From Caldifarciminota bacterium (GTDB lineage Bacteria > Hydrothermota > Hydrothermia > LBFQ01): DNA of 43,827 nucleotides. Made by a program: the position numbers and the translations under genes. Location: NCBI GenBank assembly GCA_027002825.1, contig JALWZG010000085.1, positions 1 to 43,827 of the forward strand. Direction: 5' to 3'. The notes under the pieces were generated by a model. That model saw only the letters and a program-made list of their open reading frames with translations, ran no database searches and was not told where the DNA came from. Shown here piece after piece: positions 15,899-24,017 of this stretch (position 1 is its first letter; each line of letters opens with the position of its first letter).

Positions 15899-17194
15899 CT
15901 ACCTCTTCGGTTTCACCTGAAAAAAGGTTTCCACGTAGGTCTTCCAGTCCGTCCCGTCCAGAGGTATGATCTTGAGGGAGTACTGGTACATCTTGAAGAG
16001 GTTCAGGACTACCAACAGGAGGATGACCGCGGAGACCACCCTCTTCAGGCCACCCTTCAGAGAGGAGAGGAAAGACGCCAGACCGAAGGAGACCAAGGGG
16101 TAGGCGTCTATAAACCCCCTGTGGCCGTAGCTGTCGCCGTACCACGGTGTACTCCACGAGGCTATGATGTAGGTCATAAGGGCGATGATGAGGAGGTAAA
16201 CCCATTTCCTCTCCATCAAAAGTCCCAAAACTCCGAATGCGGCCAAAGGGGTCCAGAAGAACCAACCCTTCCTCACACCGAGAAGCACCTCAAACAGATA
16301 GGGGTTTTTCAGGTATTTGAGTCCCTCGTAATCGTAGGGGTTCACGAGGAACTTCCCCGTTATGAACTTCCAATAAAGCATCTGGGGGAGGAACACAAGT
16401 AGGACTACGGCAGAAACTATGGCGAAGTGGGGGATGTAGAGGTGTAACCTCTTCAACCTTTTGAAATCCACCAAGAGGAGTGAAAAGATCGCGTGAACCG
16501 GTCTAACGGCTATGAGCAGTCCCAGGACGACTCCTGCCAGGAGGGCGTTTTTCGGCCCCGGTCTTTCCCTGAAGCCGTCCGAGACGTGCAGAAGGGCGGC
16601 CACCAGGAAAAAGGCAAAGGAATGGCTCATCCCGCTCATGACCGTCAGGTAGAAGTAGAGGTTGGTGCCGAGGAGTACGAGGAGGGCGGTTATGAGGGCG
16701 AGGGAGGGGTTAAAACGCCTCTTCAGGTATGTGTAGAGCAGGTACATTCCGAGAACGCCGTAAAAAGCTCCGCTAAAGGGGACGAGGAATTGAAAGACCG
16801 GGTTGTAGCCGTCCAGAGGGAGGGAAAGGAGGGCGGATACGAGGAGGGCGAGGAAGAAGAAGGGTGAGGAGAGGAGGGCAACACCGTAAGTGTACTTGGT
16901 GTAAACCTTCCCGACGAACTTCCACTTTTTAACCCCCGCGGCGAAGAACTCATGTGAGCTCAGGATGAAGTCCCCGTACTGGGTGTTCAGCAGTGATCTA
17001 ACCGTCTCATAACCCGAAGGGTCTTTGTATATGAAAAAGGTCGGCAGATAAAAGTAATAGCCCAAGACGTCTCCCTGAAGCGGGGGCATACGCATCCAGA
17101 ACTGGTAGGCCAGATATGCCACCGTGTACCCACCGAGGATGAGGGCGGAGAAGAGGAGAAAAACCCGTCTGTCATCCAACAGTACCCCTAACAA
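15899..17194 (-). CDS. GT-C-type multi-pass membrane glycosyltransferase-like protein
   Basis: A 431-residue protein with about 11 hydrophobic segments. The first periplasmic loop has PPLQGDVLGYYFYLP, where the Asp is placed like the catalytic acid of GT39/GT83 (GT-C) enzymes. A later loop has ASWSTPWYGDSYGHRGFIDAYPLVSFGLA, also common in this superfamily. Such enzymes move sugars from polyprenyl phosphate onto lipids or proteins at the outer face of the inner membrane. A DprE1-like oxidase gene lies nearby, which in actinobacteria makes polyprenyl-phosphate arabinose, so a shared pathway is possible but unproven. It starts at TTG 17194, 6 bases after TATAAT. Confidence 0.65.
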   Translation of the reverse strand: MLGVLLDDRRVFLLFSALILGGYTVAYLAYQFWMRMPPLQGDVLGYYFYLPTFFIYKDPSGYETVRSLLNTQYGDFILSSHEFFAAGVKKWKFVGKVYTKYTYGVALLSSPFFFLALLVSALLSLPLDGYNPVFQFLVPFSGAFYGVLGMYLLYTYLKRRFNPSLALITALLVLLGTNLYFYLTVMSGMSHSFAFFLVAALLHVSDGFRERPGPKNALLAGVVLGLLIAVRPVHAIFSLLLVDFKRLKRLHLYIPHFAIVSAVVLLVFLPQMLYWKFITGKFLVNPYDYEGLKYLKNPYLFEVLLGVRKGWFFWTPLAAFGVLGLLMERKWVYLLIIALMTYIIASWSTPWYGDSYGHRGFIDAYPLVSFGLASFLSSLKGGLKRVVSAVILLLVVLNLFKMYQYSLKIIPLDGTDWKTYVETFFQVKPKR

Positions 17195-17200
17195 GGAGCG

Positions 17201-17206
17201 ATTATA
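17201..17206 (-). promoter_or_regulatory. -10 element of the GT-C-like gene
   Basis: TATAAT, 6 bases before TTG 17194. It is divergent from the cytochrome promoter, with 21 bases between the two hexamers. Confidence 0.6.
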
Positions 17207-17227
17207 GGGCTGTACGGATCACCGGTT

Positions 17228-17233
17228 TAAAAT
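17228..17233 (+). promoter_or_regulatory. -10 element of the cytochrome gene
   Basis: TAAAAT, 6 bases before TTG 17240. Confidence 0.6.
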
Positions 17234-17239
17234 CCCCAC

Positions 17240-17719
17240 TTGAGGCTGAAAAACCTCGTTTTGGGAATCCTCCTGATGGTTTTGGCCTTGGGGGTGTTGT
17301 TCTACCGGTTCGCCGGTGAGGTGAAGGAACCGGAGAGAATAGTGATAGACGGTGATACGTCAAAGCCCTGGTTTTTAAAGGAGGACACACCGAGAAGGTA
17401 CAACGCCGAGAAAATACCCCAACTATGGCCGGAAGAACCCGTGGACTCACTCGCGGAGTGGGGAAGGGAGATCTTCCTAACACGTGGGTGTAGCGTGTGC
17501 CACAGCGTGGGGGAAGGTGAAAGGCTCGGACCGGATCTGAAATGCCTACACAGGAGGAGGGATTTCAAAAACTCCGCCCTCGTGATACTGAACCCCGACA
17601 GCATGCTCTCCGGCACCACGGACAGATACCCGGTTGAAATGCCCAACCAGAGGTTGACGTACGAGGAGGCGGAGGCCGTCCTGCACTTCCTCCTGAAGGA
17701 AAGCCGTGGATGCCCTTAG
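17240..17719 (+). CDS. Membrane-anchored monoheme cytochrome c
   Basis: A 159-residue protein. A hydrophobic N-terminus (LVLGILLMVLALGVLFYRFA) is a signal anchor. A single CSVCH heme site lies at about 84-88, followed by GERLGPDLK and a likely axial methionine in VEMPNQRLTYEEAEAVLHFL, the layout of class I cytochrome c. It probably carries electrons in the periplasm; no oxidase or other partner is adjacent. The start is TTG. The 3' end overlaps the convergent oxidase gene through the shared tetranucleotide TTAG. Confidence 0.83.
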   Translation: MRLKNLVLGILLMVLALGVLFYRFAGEVKEPERIVIDGDTSKPWFLKEDTPRRYNAEKIPQLWPEEPVDSLAEWGREIFLTRGCSVCHSVGEGERLGPDLKCLHRRRDFKNSALVILNPDSMLSGTTDRYPVEMPNQRLTYEEAEAVLHFLLKESRGCP

Positions 17720-19041
17720 ACCATACCCAACCTCCTGGCAAGGTCGGAGGAGAGGATCCCTTCGGGGTCGGCCTTTCTCCTGAGCTCATACCACTTGGGG
17801 AAATCCGGATAGGAGTCCCTGAATATGCCGCTGTCCATCAGGGCGTCCTTCGTCAGGTAGAACCTCCCCCCCTTCCTCACGATTTCGGCCATTAGGGGTT
17901 TCAAGAACTCAAACAGACCGCTCTTTATGGGGAAGTCCAGGGCGAGAGTCCACCCCGGAATACCGAAAGGGAGATACCCCCTCTGCTCACCCATGCGCTT
18001 TAAAACGGCCAGAAAGGATCCTCCACCCCTCTTCACGATCCTCTCAAGGACACCCACCAGGGTCTCCCTCTCGGGTACGACGAACTGGAACTGTATGAAG
18101 CCGCGCCTACCGTAAGCCTTATTCCACTCGTCTATGGCGTCAAGCGGGTAGAAGAACCTCTCGTAATCCACAAACCCCTCGTATGGGGGGTGGGTGGTGT
18201 AGTACAACCAGTTAAAAACGGCCATGGTCAGGTCGTTCAGGAGGAAGGATGGGGCTTGGAAGGGGAACCTTACCTTGAACCTTTCAACGAAGAACAGGGG
18301 TCTTTTCCTGAGCTTCTCGGGGAGCTCCTCCAGGCGGGCATGTTCACCGAACATCACCACCCCCCTACCCATGTTTCTTCCGGAGGATAGGCAGTCTATC
18401 CACGCCACGGAGTACGTGTATTTGGGATCGTTCTCGTCAAAAACGGCGAGCATCTCGTCTATGTTCCTGACCCTGAACGACCTGTACCTTATGTAGGAGG
18501 TCTGTATGGGTCTCATCTCCATCTCAACCTCAAGGATAACGCCCGTCAGGCCCATACCCCCGGCGGTGGCCCAAAAAAGTGGGTCCTCAGGCGTGAGGTC
18601 CAGCACTTCACCCCTTGGCGTTAGCAACCGCACGGATCTGACGAAGTTGGAGACCGACCCCTCTCTGTGGTGGTTTTTACCATGCACATCGCTCGCAAAC
18701 ATCCCACCGAGGGTCACGTACTTCGTCCCAGGTGTAATGGGTGGAAACCATCCCCTCGGAACGAAAACCCTCAGGACCTCCTCAAGGGAGAGGCCGGCCT
18801 CCGCCCTCAAAACCCCCCTTCTATCATCAAAGCCGAGGAACAGGTTCAAGCTCCCGGTCAGAAGCACACGTCCACCGGAGTTCAGCGCCTGGTCCGCGTA
18901 GCTCCGTCCCAACCCCCTTGCAATCGTAGTCCTGGTCAGTCCCCCTTTCACGTCCTCAACCGAGAAAGGCTCAACCACCTCGCACACTGCCCTCGGATGG
19001 TTTCCCCAACCGGAGAGCTCTTTTTCGTACCTGCGGAGCAT
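17716..19041 (-). CDS. FAD-dependent oxidase, DprE1-like
   Basis: A 441-residue protein of the vanillyl-alcohol-oxidase FAD fold. It shows LSGWGNHPRA, ARGLGRSYADQALNSGG, PPITPGTKYVTLGGMFASDVHGKNHH and AGGMGLTGVILEVEM, closely following decaprenylphosphoryl-ribose 2'-oxidase (DprE1). YLTKDALM near the C-terminus corresponds to the lysine-bearing segment of DprE1. The probable reaction is oxidation of polyprenyl-phosphate ribose or a related lipid sugar. The partner reductase DprE2 is not in this window. L-gulonolactone/arabinonolactone-type oxidase is the alternative. TAGAAT lies 8 bases before the ATG, and the gene is divergent from the 19084 gene. Confidence 0.78.
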   Translation of the reverse strand: MLRRYEKELSGWGNHPRAVCEVVEPFSVEDVKGGLTRTTIARGLGRSYADQALNSGGRVLLTGSLNLFLGFDDRRGVLRAEAGLSLEEVLRVFVPRGWFPPITPGTKYVTLGGMFASDVHGKNHHREGSVSNFVRSVRLLTPRGEVLDLTPEDPLFWATAGGMGLTGVILEVEMEMRPIQTSYIRYRSFRVRNIDEMLAVFDENDPKYTYSVAWIDCLSSGRNMGRGVVMFGEHARLEELPEKLRKRPLFFVERFKVRFPFQAPSFLLNDLTMAVFNWLYYTTHPPYEGFVDYERFFYPLDAIDEWNKAYGRRGFIQFQFVVPERETLVGVLERIVKRGGGSFLAVLKRMGEQRGYLPFGIPGWTLALDFPIKSGLFEFLKPLMAEIVRKGGRFYLTKDALMDSGIFRDSYPDFPKWYELRRKADPEGILSSDLARRLGMV

Positions 19042-19049
19042 AGGCCTCT

Positions 19050-19055
19050 ATTCTA
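19050..19055 (-). promoter_or_regulatory. -10 element of the DprE1-like gene
   Basis: TAGAAT, 8 bases before ATG 19041. Only 13 bases separate it from the opposing -10 at 19069. Confidence 0.62.
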
Positions 19056-19068
19056 AGGATTTCTCCCT

Positions 19069-19074
19069 TAAAAT
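19069..19074 (+). promoter_or_regulatory. -10 element of the 19084 gene
   Basis: TAAAAT, 9 bases before ATG 19084. A -35 site would fall inside or beside the opposing gene's start. Confidence 0.6.
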
Positions 19075-19083
19075 AAACTTCTT

Positions 19084-20877
19084 ATGCTGCTGTTGATTTC
19101 CCAGTTCCCGCAGTTTATAATGGAGTTTGGTGGGAGCGGAAACGAGATCCCAAGGGATTTCATGGTGCTTCCGGACGGCTATCTCGTCATGGGGCATACG
19201 GGTTCCTTTTCGGGTAGCGGTTTGGGCAAGGGGGACTTTTTCATCTCCAAGGTGGACACCTTAGGGAACGTGCTTTGGACGAAGGCGTACGGTAGGGTTC
19301 TCGGAGGGGGTACCAACAGGTACGATTACGCCACGTGGTTTGATCGGACACCCGACGGGTACATCATGGTGGGGTGGACGGGGACTACGTCCACATCCCC
19401 CTACTTCCCCTGGCACGGCTTTCTTATAAAGCTCAACTCCTCCTTTGGAGTCCAATGGGCCAAGAGGATAGGTAGATCCACCACCTTCAGCGGGTACAAG
19501 TTCAGACCGTGGGACGTGCTTTACGACGGGAGCGGATACGTAATAGTGGGTCAGGTGGCGGACACGAACGAGTACGATTACGATGGGTTCTGGATGAAGG
19601 TCAGCACCGACGGCAACACGATCCTCTGGTACAACAGGCTCTACTCCTATACCTACGACCCACCCGGCTACTTTAACGGCCACTCAAAGGCCCAGCTCCT
19701 CTTTGACGTTGAAAGGGATCCGGAGGGTTATTACGTGGCCGTGGGAAGGGTTGAGGACTCGGTTCACGGGTGGGACCCATCCCTTTACGACCACCCCTGC
19801 AATCCGGACAGTCTCGCGGATGACGACGACCAGAGACCCGAGGACTGGGATGTGTTGGTGGTCAGGATAACCCCTTCGGGGGATACGGCGTGGACGAGGA
19901 GGTACTCCGGCACGAACACAGGGAACTACTGGCCTCTTGAGTGCGGGAGCAGGGAGAGCGCCATAGCCGTTGAGGTCCTACCCTCCGGACATTACGTGGT
20001 CGTGGGCTATACCAACGCCTACGAGCAGGACTCACTCGATCCCGATATGGTAGACCTCCTCGTCATGAAGATAAACAAGAACGACGGTAGCATAATATGG
20101 TCAAAGGTCTTGACCGGCTCAGGTGTCTCCGGTATATACGACAAGCTCTTTTACGTCAAGTATTACAACGGTCATCTCTACCTCGCCGCCCATATGTACG
20201 CCGGCGCCACGACGGGTAGGGCGTTCTTCATAAAGATGGATACGCTCGGAAACGTGATCTGGATAAGGAGGTTCAACAAGGCGAGTGTTGATGACGCCGG
20301 TAGGAGCGTAAAGGTGAACTCCTACACGGGAAACGTGGTGTTCATGGGTAAGACCGCCGGAGACGTTTTCCTCGCCCAGCTCAGCTCCTCCGGTACCTAT
20401 GAGGGATCAACCCTGTGCGGAGAGCTCACAAACGCCAACTACACCTTTTCCTCCCGCCCCATGTACTCCTACAGCACGCAGGACAGCCTAAGGTCCGATC
20501 AACCCACACTTTACAGCGCCACCGTATCCTCACTTGACGTCACCATGACAAAGAGCGATATCTGTCCCCTGCACTTTGAAACCGAGCTGGACGTAGTGGA
20601 AAAGCCCTCAGAGGATGAGGTGGAGGGCGAAACCAAGGCCGCCAGGATCGGCGAGATCGTGTCCTTTGGGAGGAGGAGCATAACCCTGCGGCTTTACTAC
20701 TCCGGGAGGTACACCTTCACGCTTTACGACCTGAGCGGCAGACGCGTGGGGAGGGTCTCGGGTGATTTCAAGGAGGGTCTGCACAGGATACCGCTCAAGG
20801 TCAAGAGGGGGATCGTGGTACTCGTCGGGGAATACGAGGGGAGGAGGTTCCTGGCCAAGAAGCTGATGGTCAGGTAG
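19084..20877 (+). CDS. Secreted W-repeat (beta-propeller-like) protein with C-terminal sorting-like module
   Basis: A 597-residue protein. About six repeats share a [hydrophobic]-x-x-x-G-x-x-x-W core, for example VDTLGNVLWTKAYG, LNSSFGVQWAKRIG, ITPSGDTAWTRRYS, INKNDGSIIWSKVL and MDTLGNVIWIRRFN, as in delta-60-like propeller proteins of FCB bacteria. A KPSEDEVEGETKA linker precedes a C-terminal module, YTFTLYDLSGRRVGRVSGDF, like T9SS/FlgD sorting domains. It is probably an extracellular or surface protein; ligand unknown. A TAA lies four codons upstream in frame, so the export leader is only MLLLISQF. Confidence 0.75.
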   Translation: MLLLISQFPQFIMEFGGSGNEIPRDFMVLPDGYLVMGHTGSFSGSGLGKGDFFISKVDTLGNVLWTKAYGRVLGGGTNRYDYATWFDRTPDGYIMVGWTGTTSTSPYFPWHGFLIKLNSSFGVQWAKRIGRSTTFSGYKFRPWDVLYDGSGYVIVGQVADTNEYDYDGFWMKVSTDGNTILWYNRLYSYTYDPPGYFNGHSKAQLLFDVERDPEGYYVAVGRVEDSVHGWDPSLYDHPCNPDSLADDDDQRPEDWDVLVVRITPSGDTAWTRRYSGTNTGNYWPLECGSRESAIAVEVLPSGHYVVVGYTNAYEQDSLDPDMVDLLVMKINKNDGSIIWSKVLTGSGVSGIYDKLFYVKYYNGHLYLAAHMYAGATTGRAFFIKMDTLGNVIWIRRFNKASVDDAGRSVKVNSYTGNVVFMGKTAGDVFLAQLSSSGTYEGSTLCGELTNANYTFSSRPMYSYSTQDSLRSDQPTLYSATVSSLDVTMTKSDICPLHFETELDVVEKPSEDEVEGETKAARIGEIVSFGRRSITLRLYYSGRYTFTLYDLSGRRVGRVSGDFKEGLHRIPLKVKRGIVVLVGEYEGRRFLAKKLMVR

Positions 20878-20883
20878 CGGGTT

Positions 20884-20889
20884 TAGAAT
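20884..20889 (+). promoter_or_regulatory. -10 element of purE
   Basis: TAGAAT, 9 bases before ATG 20899 and 7 bases after the preceding stop codon. Confidence 0.6.
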
Positions 20890-20898
20890 CCTCCCCTT

Positions 20899-21366
20899 AT
20901 GAAGGTAGCCCTCGTGATGGGAAGCGCTTCCGATTGGGCCGTCGCAGAGGAGGCCTACAGGACCCTGAAGGGGTTTGGGGTTGACGTGGAGGTGAAGGTC
21001 CTCTCCGCGCATCGGACACCCGACGAGCTGAGGGAGTACGTACTGACGGCCAAGGACGTTGAGGTCTTCATAGCCGCAGCCGGAAAGGCGGCCCACCTTC
21101 CGGGTGTCATAGCATCCCTGACGGTAAAACCTGTCATAGGTCTACCCGTACCCGCGAAACACCTCTACGGTGTGGACGCCCTCCTTTCAATCGTTCAGAT
21201 GCCGCCGGGTGTCCCGGTTGCGAGCGTTGGGATTGGAGAGGCACGCAACGCGGCTCTCCTCGCCCTTGAAATCCTCTCCCTCAGGTATCCCGAGCTTGAA
21301 AGGGCCTTAAAGGACTACAGGGAGGAGTTGAAAGGGAAAGCGCTTGGTGTTAAAATTGACGTTTGA
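20899..21366 (+). CDS. purE: 5-(carboxyamino)imidazole ribonucleotide mutase
   Basis: A 155-residue protein matching class I Pur[14 protein letters not shown], the substrate loop [31 protein letters not shown] and [36 protein letters not shown]. It converts N5-CAIR to CAIR in purine synthesis. The usual partner purK is not adjacent. The PurN-PurH fusion lies 4.2 kb downstream on the same strand, so purine genes are scattered here. Its stop codon TGA overlaps the start of the next gene by one base. Confidence 0.93.
   Translation: MKVALVMGSASDWAVAEEAYRTLKGFGVDVEVKVLSAHRTPDELREYVLTAKDVEVFIAAAGKAAHLPGVIASLTVKPVIGLPVPAKHLYGVDALLSIVQMPPGVPVASVGIGEARNAALLALEILSLRYPELERALKDYREELKGKALGVKIDV
21351..21356 (+). 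promoter_or_regulatory. -10-like element inside the end of purE
   Basis: TAAAAT, 9 bases before ATG 21366. It would let the methyltransferase be transcribed separately from purE although the genes overlap. Confidence 0.45.
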
Positions 21367-22106
21367 TGGGGCCTTCCTTCAAACCCTTTTCATCAATAGC
21401 AGAGGTTTACGATATGCTCTTTCCGGAGGTTGACTACCGGGAGTGGGCGCTTTACGTCTCCCGCCTTCTCAAGTTCACGAGGAAACCGGTGAGGAGGATA
21501 CTTGAGGTGGGATGCGGTACGGGAAACCTGACGGGGGAGCTCATCAGACTCGGATACGAGGTGGTGGGAGTTGACGCCTCTGAGGGCATGCTTGAGATCG
21601 CCCGCAAGAAGCTGCCCGGAGTGAGGTTTGTGAGGGCGGACGTGCGAGACATGGACCTCGGGGAAAAGTACGATGCGGTTGTAAGCACCTTTGACAGTCT
21701 GAACAACCTGCTCACGGAAGGGGACCTCCTCTCGGCCTTCAAAAACATACGCAAACACCTGAGACCCCATGGTATTTTTGTCGGGGATCTGAACACCCCG
21801 TACGCCATGACCACACAGTGGAACGATGTCATCTTCAAAAAGGATTTACCGGACGGCACGCTCACCCTGTGGGAGGGGGAGTACCTCGGAGACGGAATAT
21901 CCAAGCTGACCCTTACGGTCTTCAGACCGGTCGGAGAAAACCTCTACAGGATGGTGAAGGAGGAGTTCAAAGAGAAAGGCTATTCCCAGGCCACGGTTGT
22001 GCGCCTTCTGAGGAGCGCAGGTTTCCTGAACGTATGGTCTTTTGACGGTTTGACCTTTTCCAAGCCCACCAAAAGGTCGTTGCGCATAACCTACGCCGCC
22101 ATCTGA
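21366..22106 (+). CDS. Class I SAM-dependent methyltransferase
   Basis: A 246-residue protein. Motif I is ILEVGCGTGNLTGEL (about residues 45-60), the acidic motif II is VVGVDASEGML, then VRFVRADVRDMDL and DAVVSTFDSLNNLL, all standard for small-molecule or protein methyltransferases with a Rossmann fold. The C-terminal part (about 140-246) resembles the beta-rich insert of CysA/YrrT-like enzymes. The substrate is unknown. The start ATG overlaps the purE TGA, with its own possible -10 inside purE. Confidence 0.83.
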   Translation: MGPSFKPFSSIAEVYDMLFPEVDYREWALYVSRLLKFTRKPVRRILEVGCGTGNLTGELIRLGYEVVGVDASEGMLEIARKKLPGVRFVRADVRDMDLGEKYDAVVSTFDSLNNLLTEGDLLSAFKNIRKHLRPHGIFVGDLNTPYAMTTQWNDVIFKKDLPDGTLTLWEGEYLGDGISKLTLTVFRPVGENLYRMVKEEFKEKGYSQATVVRLLRSAGFLNVWSFDGLTFSKPTKRSLRITYAAI

Positions 22107-22108
22107 AT

Positions 22109-22114
22109 TAGAAT
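22109..22114 (+). promoter_or_regulatory. -10 element of the flippase-like gene
   Basis: TAGAAT, 6 bases before TTG 22121 and 2 bases after the methyltransferase stop codon. Confidence 0.6.
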
Positions 22115-22120
22115 CCCACC

Positions 22121-22948
22121 TTGAAAAGGTTTCTGAAATACTCGGTGGCACTCGCCGGTCTCACCTTCGCCCTTTTCCCCCTTGTGAGGGGTTTCGGCGG
22201 GTTGCAGGGCTTACGCTTCTCCCTTCAGGACTTCCTCTTGGGAACAGCGCTGCTCGTCCTGGCCTACTCCCTCCTCCCCTTGATCTGGCTCTCGGTCGGG
22301 AGATCCTTCTCCCTCAACATGTCCCTCAGAGAGGCCGTATCCTCGTGGTACGTCTCATCCGTGGGTAGGTACGTCCCCGGAAAGGTCTGGCAGTTCGTGG
22401 GTAGGGCATCCATGTTGGACCACCCCACGTCAAAGGTGATCTCGGCCATGTTCTACGAGCATCTCGTCCTGATGACTGGGGCTTCCCTTGTATCCCTCGT
22501 TCACGGGAGGTTGCTACACCTGAAGGTTTTCATCACCTTCATCCTCCTCCTCTCCCTCCTCACGTGGAAGCGGTTGGTCCTACTCCTGGGAAGGCTCTTC
22601 CCAAGTGCCACCCATTACCCCTCGGCGTGGGGAGGGGTTGTCCTGTCCGTGGTGTTGGCGGTGCTTTATTGGACCCTCGCCGGGTTCTCGGCCTATCTGG
22701 TTGCAGGATCCGTGGGTTGGAAGGGGGGATGGAGGGAGATAACCTTTGTGTTCTCCTTTTCCTTTGTCACCTCTTACCTTCTGCCCATTACACCTGCGGG
22801 CCTGGGGATCAGGGAGGGGATAATATCCGTCCTTTTGGGATACGACGTGCAATCCTCCGCCTTTTCCCTCCTGAGCCGACTGTCAACGGTGGTGGCGGAC
22901 CTGATAACCTTTGCGGTGGGGGTTGGATTGGGATTTCACAGGAAATAG
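22121..22948 (+). CDS. Lysylphosphatidylglycerol-synthase-like (UPF0104/AglD-type) membrane protein
   Basis: A 275-residue protein with about seven membrane segments. The family signatures GRYVPGKVWQFVGRASML (about 84-102) and PITPAGLGIREGIISVLLG (about 225-245) are present. Members are flippase-like or lipid-linked sugar proteins; only those with an extra C-terminal domain act as MprF, and that domain is absent here. A role in cell-envelope glycolipid handling is likely. The start is TTG. The 3' end overlaps the convergent phosphoesterase by 13 bases. Confidence 0.77.
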   Translation: MKRFLKYSVALAGLTFALFPLVRGFGGLQGLRFSLQDFLLGTALLVLAYSLLPLIWLSVGRSFSLNMSLREAVSSWYVSSVGRYVPGKVWQFVGRASMLDHPTSKVISAMFYEHLVLMTGASLVSLVHGRLLHLKVFITFILLLSLLTWKRLVLLLGRLFPSATHYPSAWGGVVLSVVLAVLYWTLAGFSAYLVAGSVGWKGGWREITFVFSFSFVTSYLLPITPAGLGIREGIISVLLGYDVQSSAFSLLSRLSTVVADLITFAVGVGLGFHRK

Positions 22949-23667
22949 GATAGGAGGGAGAGGGGAAGACCCGCCCTTTTCACCTCATCCCTCAAGGGGG
23001 ATATATCGTAATCCACCCTGTACCACGTGAAGGTCATCTCCTCGCTGTCAAAAACGCCGAAGGAAGCCCCCCCAAGTCCGTCCCTCGGCTGTCCCACGGA
23101 TCCCGGGTTTATGATGTAGCGGATACCGGGGGTTAGCTTGACGGTCATCTGCTGGGCCACAACCCTGCTACCCCCCACCTGTCCCCTGTGCCAGAAGAAG
23201 TAGGAGGGTATGTGCGTGTGTCCCACGAATATCACATCCGCTCCGTCGGCCCTGAACGCCCTCTCCGCCTCCACCACGCCGACCACGTAATCCCAGAGCG
23301 GATCGGTGGGTGATGCGTGTGTGTAAGTGATGTTTCGCCCCCTGATGATCGGTGGGAGGGTCTTTAGGAACTCCAGATTTTCCTCCTTTATGACGCTCTC
23401 GGTCCAGAGGGAACACCTGAGGGCGAGGTCGGAAAAGTAATCCCTGTGTCCACCCTCAAACAGGGCGACATCGTGATTTCCGAGGAGGTTCATACCGGAG
23501 TTCTCACGGAACCACTCCACGACCTCGTTGGGACGCGTGCCGTAATCCACGTAATCCCCCAATCCCACCACCTCATCGTACGTGATACCCCTTTCCTTGA
23601 CGAACCCCATTACCGCCTCCAACCCCCAAACGTTGGCGTGAACGTCGGATAGGATCAGAAGTCGCAC
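22936..23667 (-). CDS. Metallophosphoesterase, YfcE/DUF2436-like
   Basis: A 243-residue calcineurin-type phosphoesterase. The metal motifs are in order: SDVHANVWGLEAV, GLGDYVDYG, NLLGNHDVALF, YTHASP and FVGHTHIPSYF, with NPGSVGQPRDG. It is predicted to cleave a phosphodiester or phosphomonoester in the cytoplasm; the substrate is unknown. It follows the YtxH gene by 3 bases and starts with GTG, so it is the second gene of that operon. No clear Shine-Dalgarno sequence is seen. Confidence 0.88.
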   Translation of the reverse strand: MRLLILSDVHANVWGLEAVMGFVKERGITYDEVVGLGDYVDYGTRPNEVVEWFRENSGMNLLGNHDVALFEGGHRDYFSDLALRCSLWTESVIKEENLEFLKTLPPIIRGRNITYTHASPTDPLWDYVVGVVEAERAFRADGADVIFVGHTHIPSYFFWHRGQVGGSRVVAQQMTVKLTPGIRYIINPGSVGQPRDGLGGASFGVFDSEEMTFTWYRVDYDISPLRDEVKRAGLPLSLLSYFL

Positions 23668-23670
23668 GGA

Positions 23671-23964
23671 CTATCCGAGGTGGGACTCCAGCCTGTCCAA
23701 AAGCTCGTCCACCTTCTTCCTCAAGGCCTCAAACTTCTCCGCCGCCTCCCCTTTCAGCTTTCCCGCCCTCTCCTCAAACTCCTTCCGTATCTCCTCCCTC
23801 AGGACCCGCAGCCTCTCACGGGCCTCCTTGCTCTTGTCCACGATCTTACCCCGAACCTCCTTTCCCGTGTAAGGTGTGGTCAGGAGTGTGACAAGGGCTC
23901 CTACCGTCAAACCCGTAAGCACACCCATCACGAAGAATATGGCATCATCGCTTCTCCTTGCCAT
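23671..23964 (-). CDS. YtxH-like small membrane protein
   Basis: A 97-residue protein. One hydrophobic helix (IFFVMGVLTGLTVGALVTLL) ends in TTPYTGKEVRGK, the YtxH signature, followed by a long charged coiled coil (about 40-95). Proteins of this type are found at the membrane in stress responses; the mechanism is unclear. TATAAT 8 bases upstream of the ATG starts a two-gene transcript with the phosphoesterase. Confidence 0.85.
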   Translation of the reverse strand: MARRSDDAIFFVMGVLTGLTVGALVTLLTTPYTGKEVRGKIVDKSKEARERLRVLREEIRKEFEERAGKLKGEAAEKFEALRKKVDELLDRLESHLG

Positions 23965-23972
23965 AGTCGGGA

Positions 23973-23978
23973 ATTATA
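23973..23978 (-). promoter_or_regulatory. -10 element of the YtxH operon
   Basis: TATAAT, 8 bases before ATG 23964, opposed to the GH3 promoter 26 bases away. Confidence 0.65.
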
Positions 23979-24004
23979 CACCCGAAACGTGTGTCTTACG
24001 GCGA

Positions 24005-24010
24005 TACAAT
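24005..24010 (+). promoter_or_regulatory. -10 element of the GH3-family gene
   Basis: TACAAT, 7 bases before GTG 24018. It favours this start over GTG 23991. Confidence 0.5.
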
Positions 24011-24017
24011 CCCTTCC

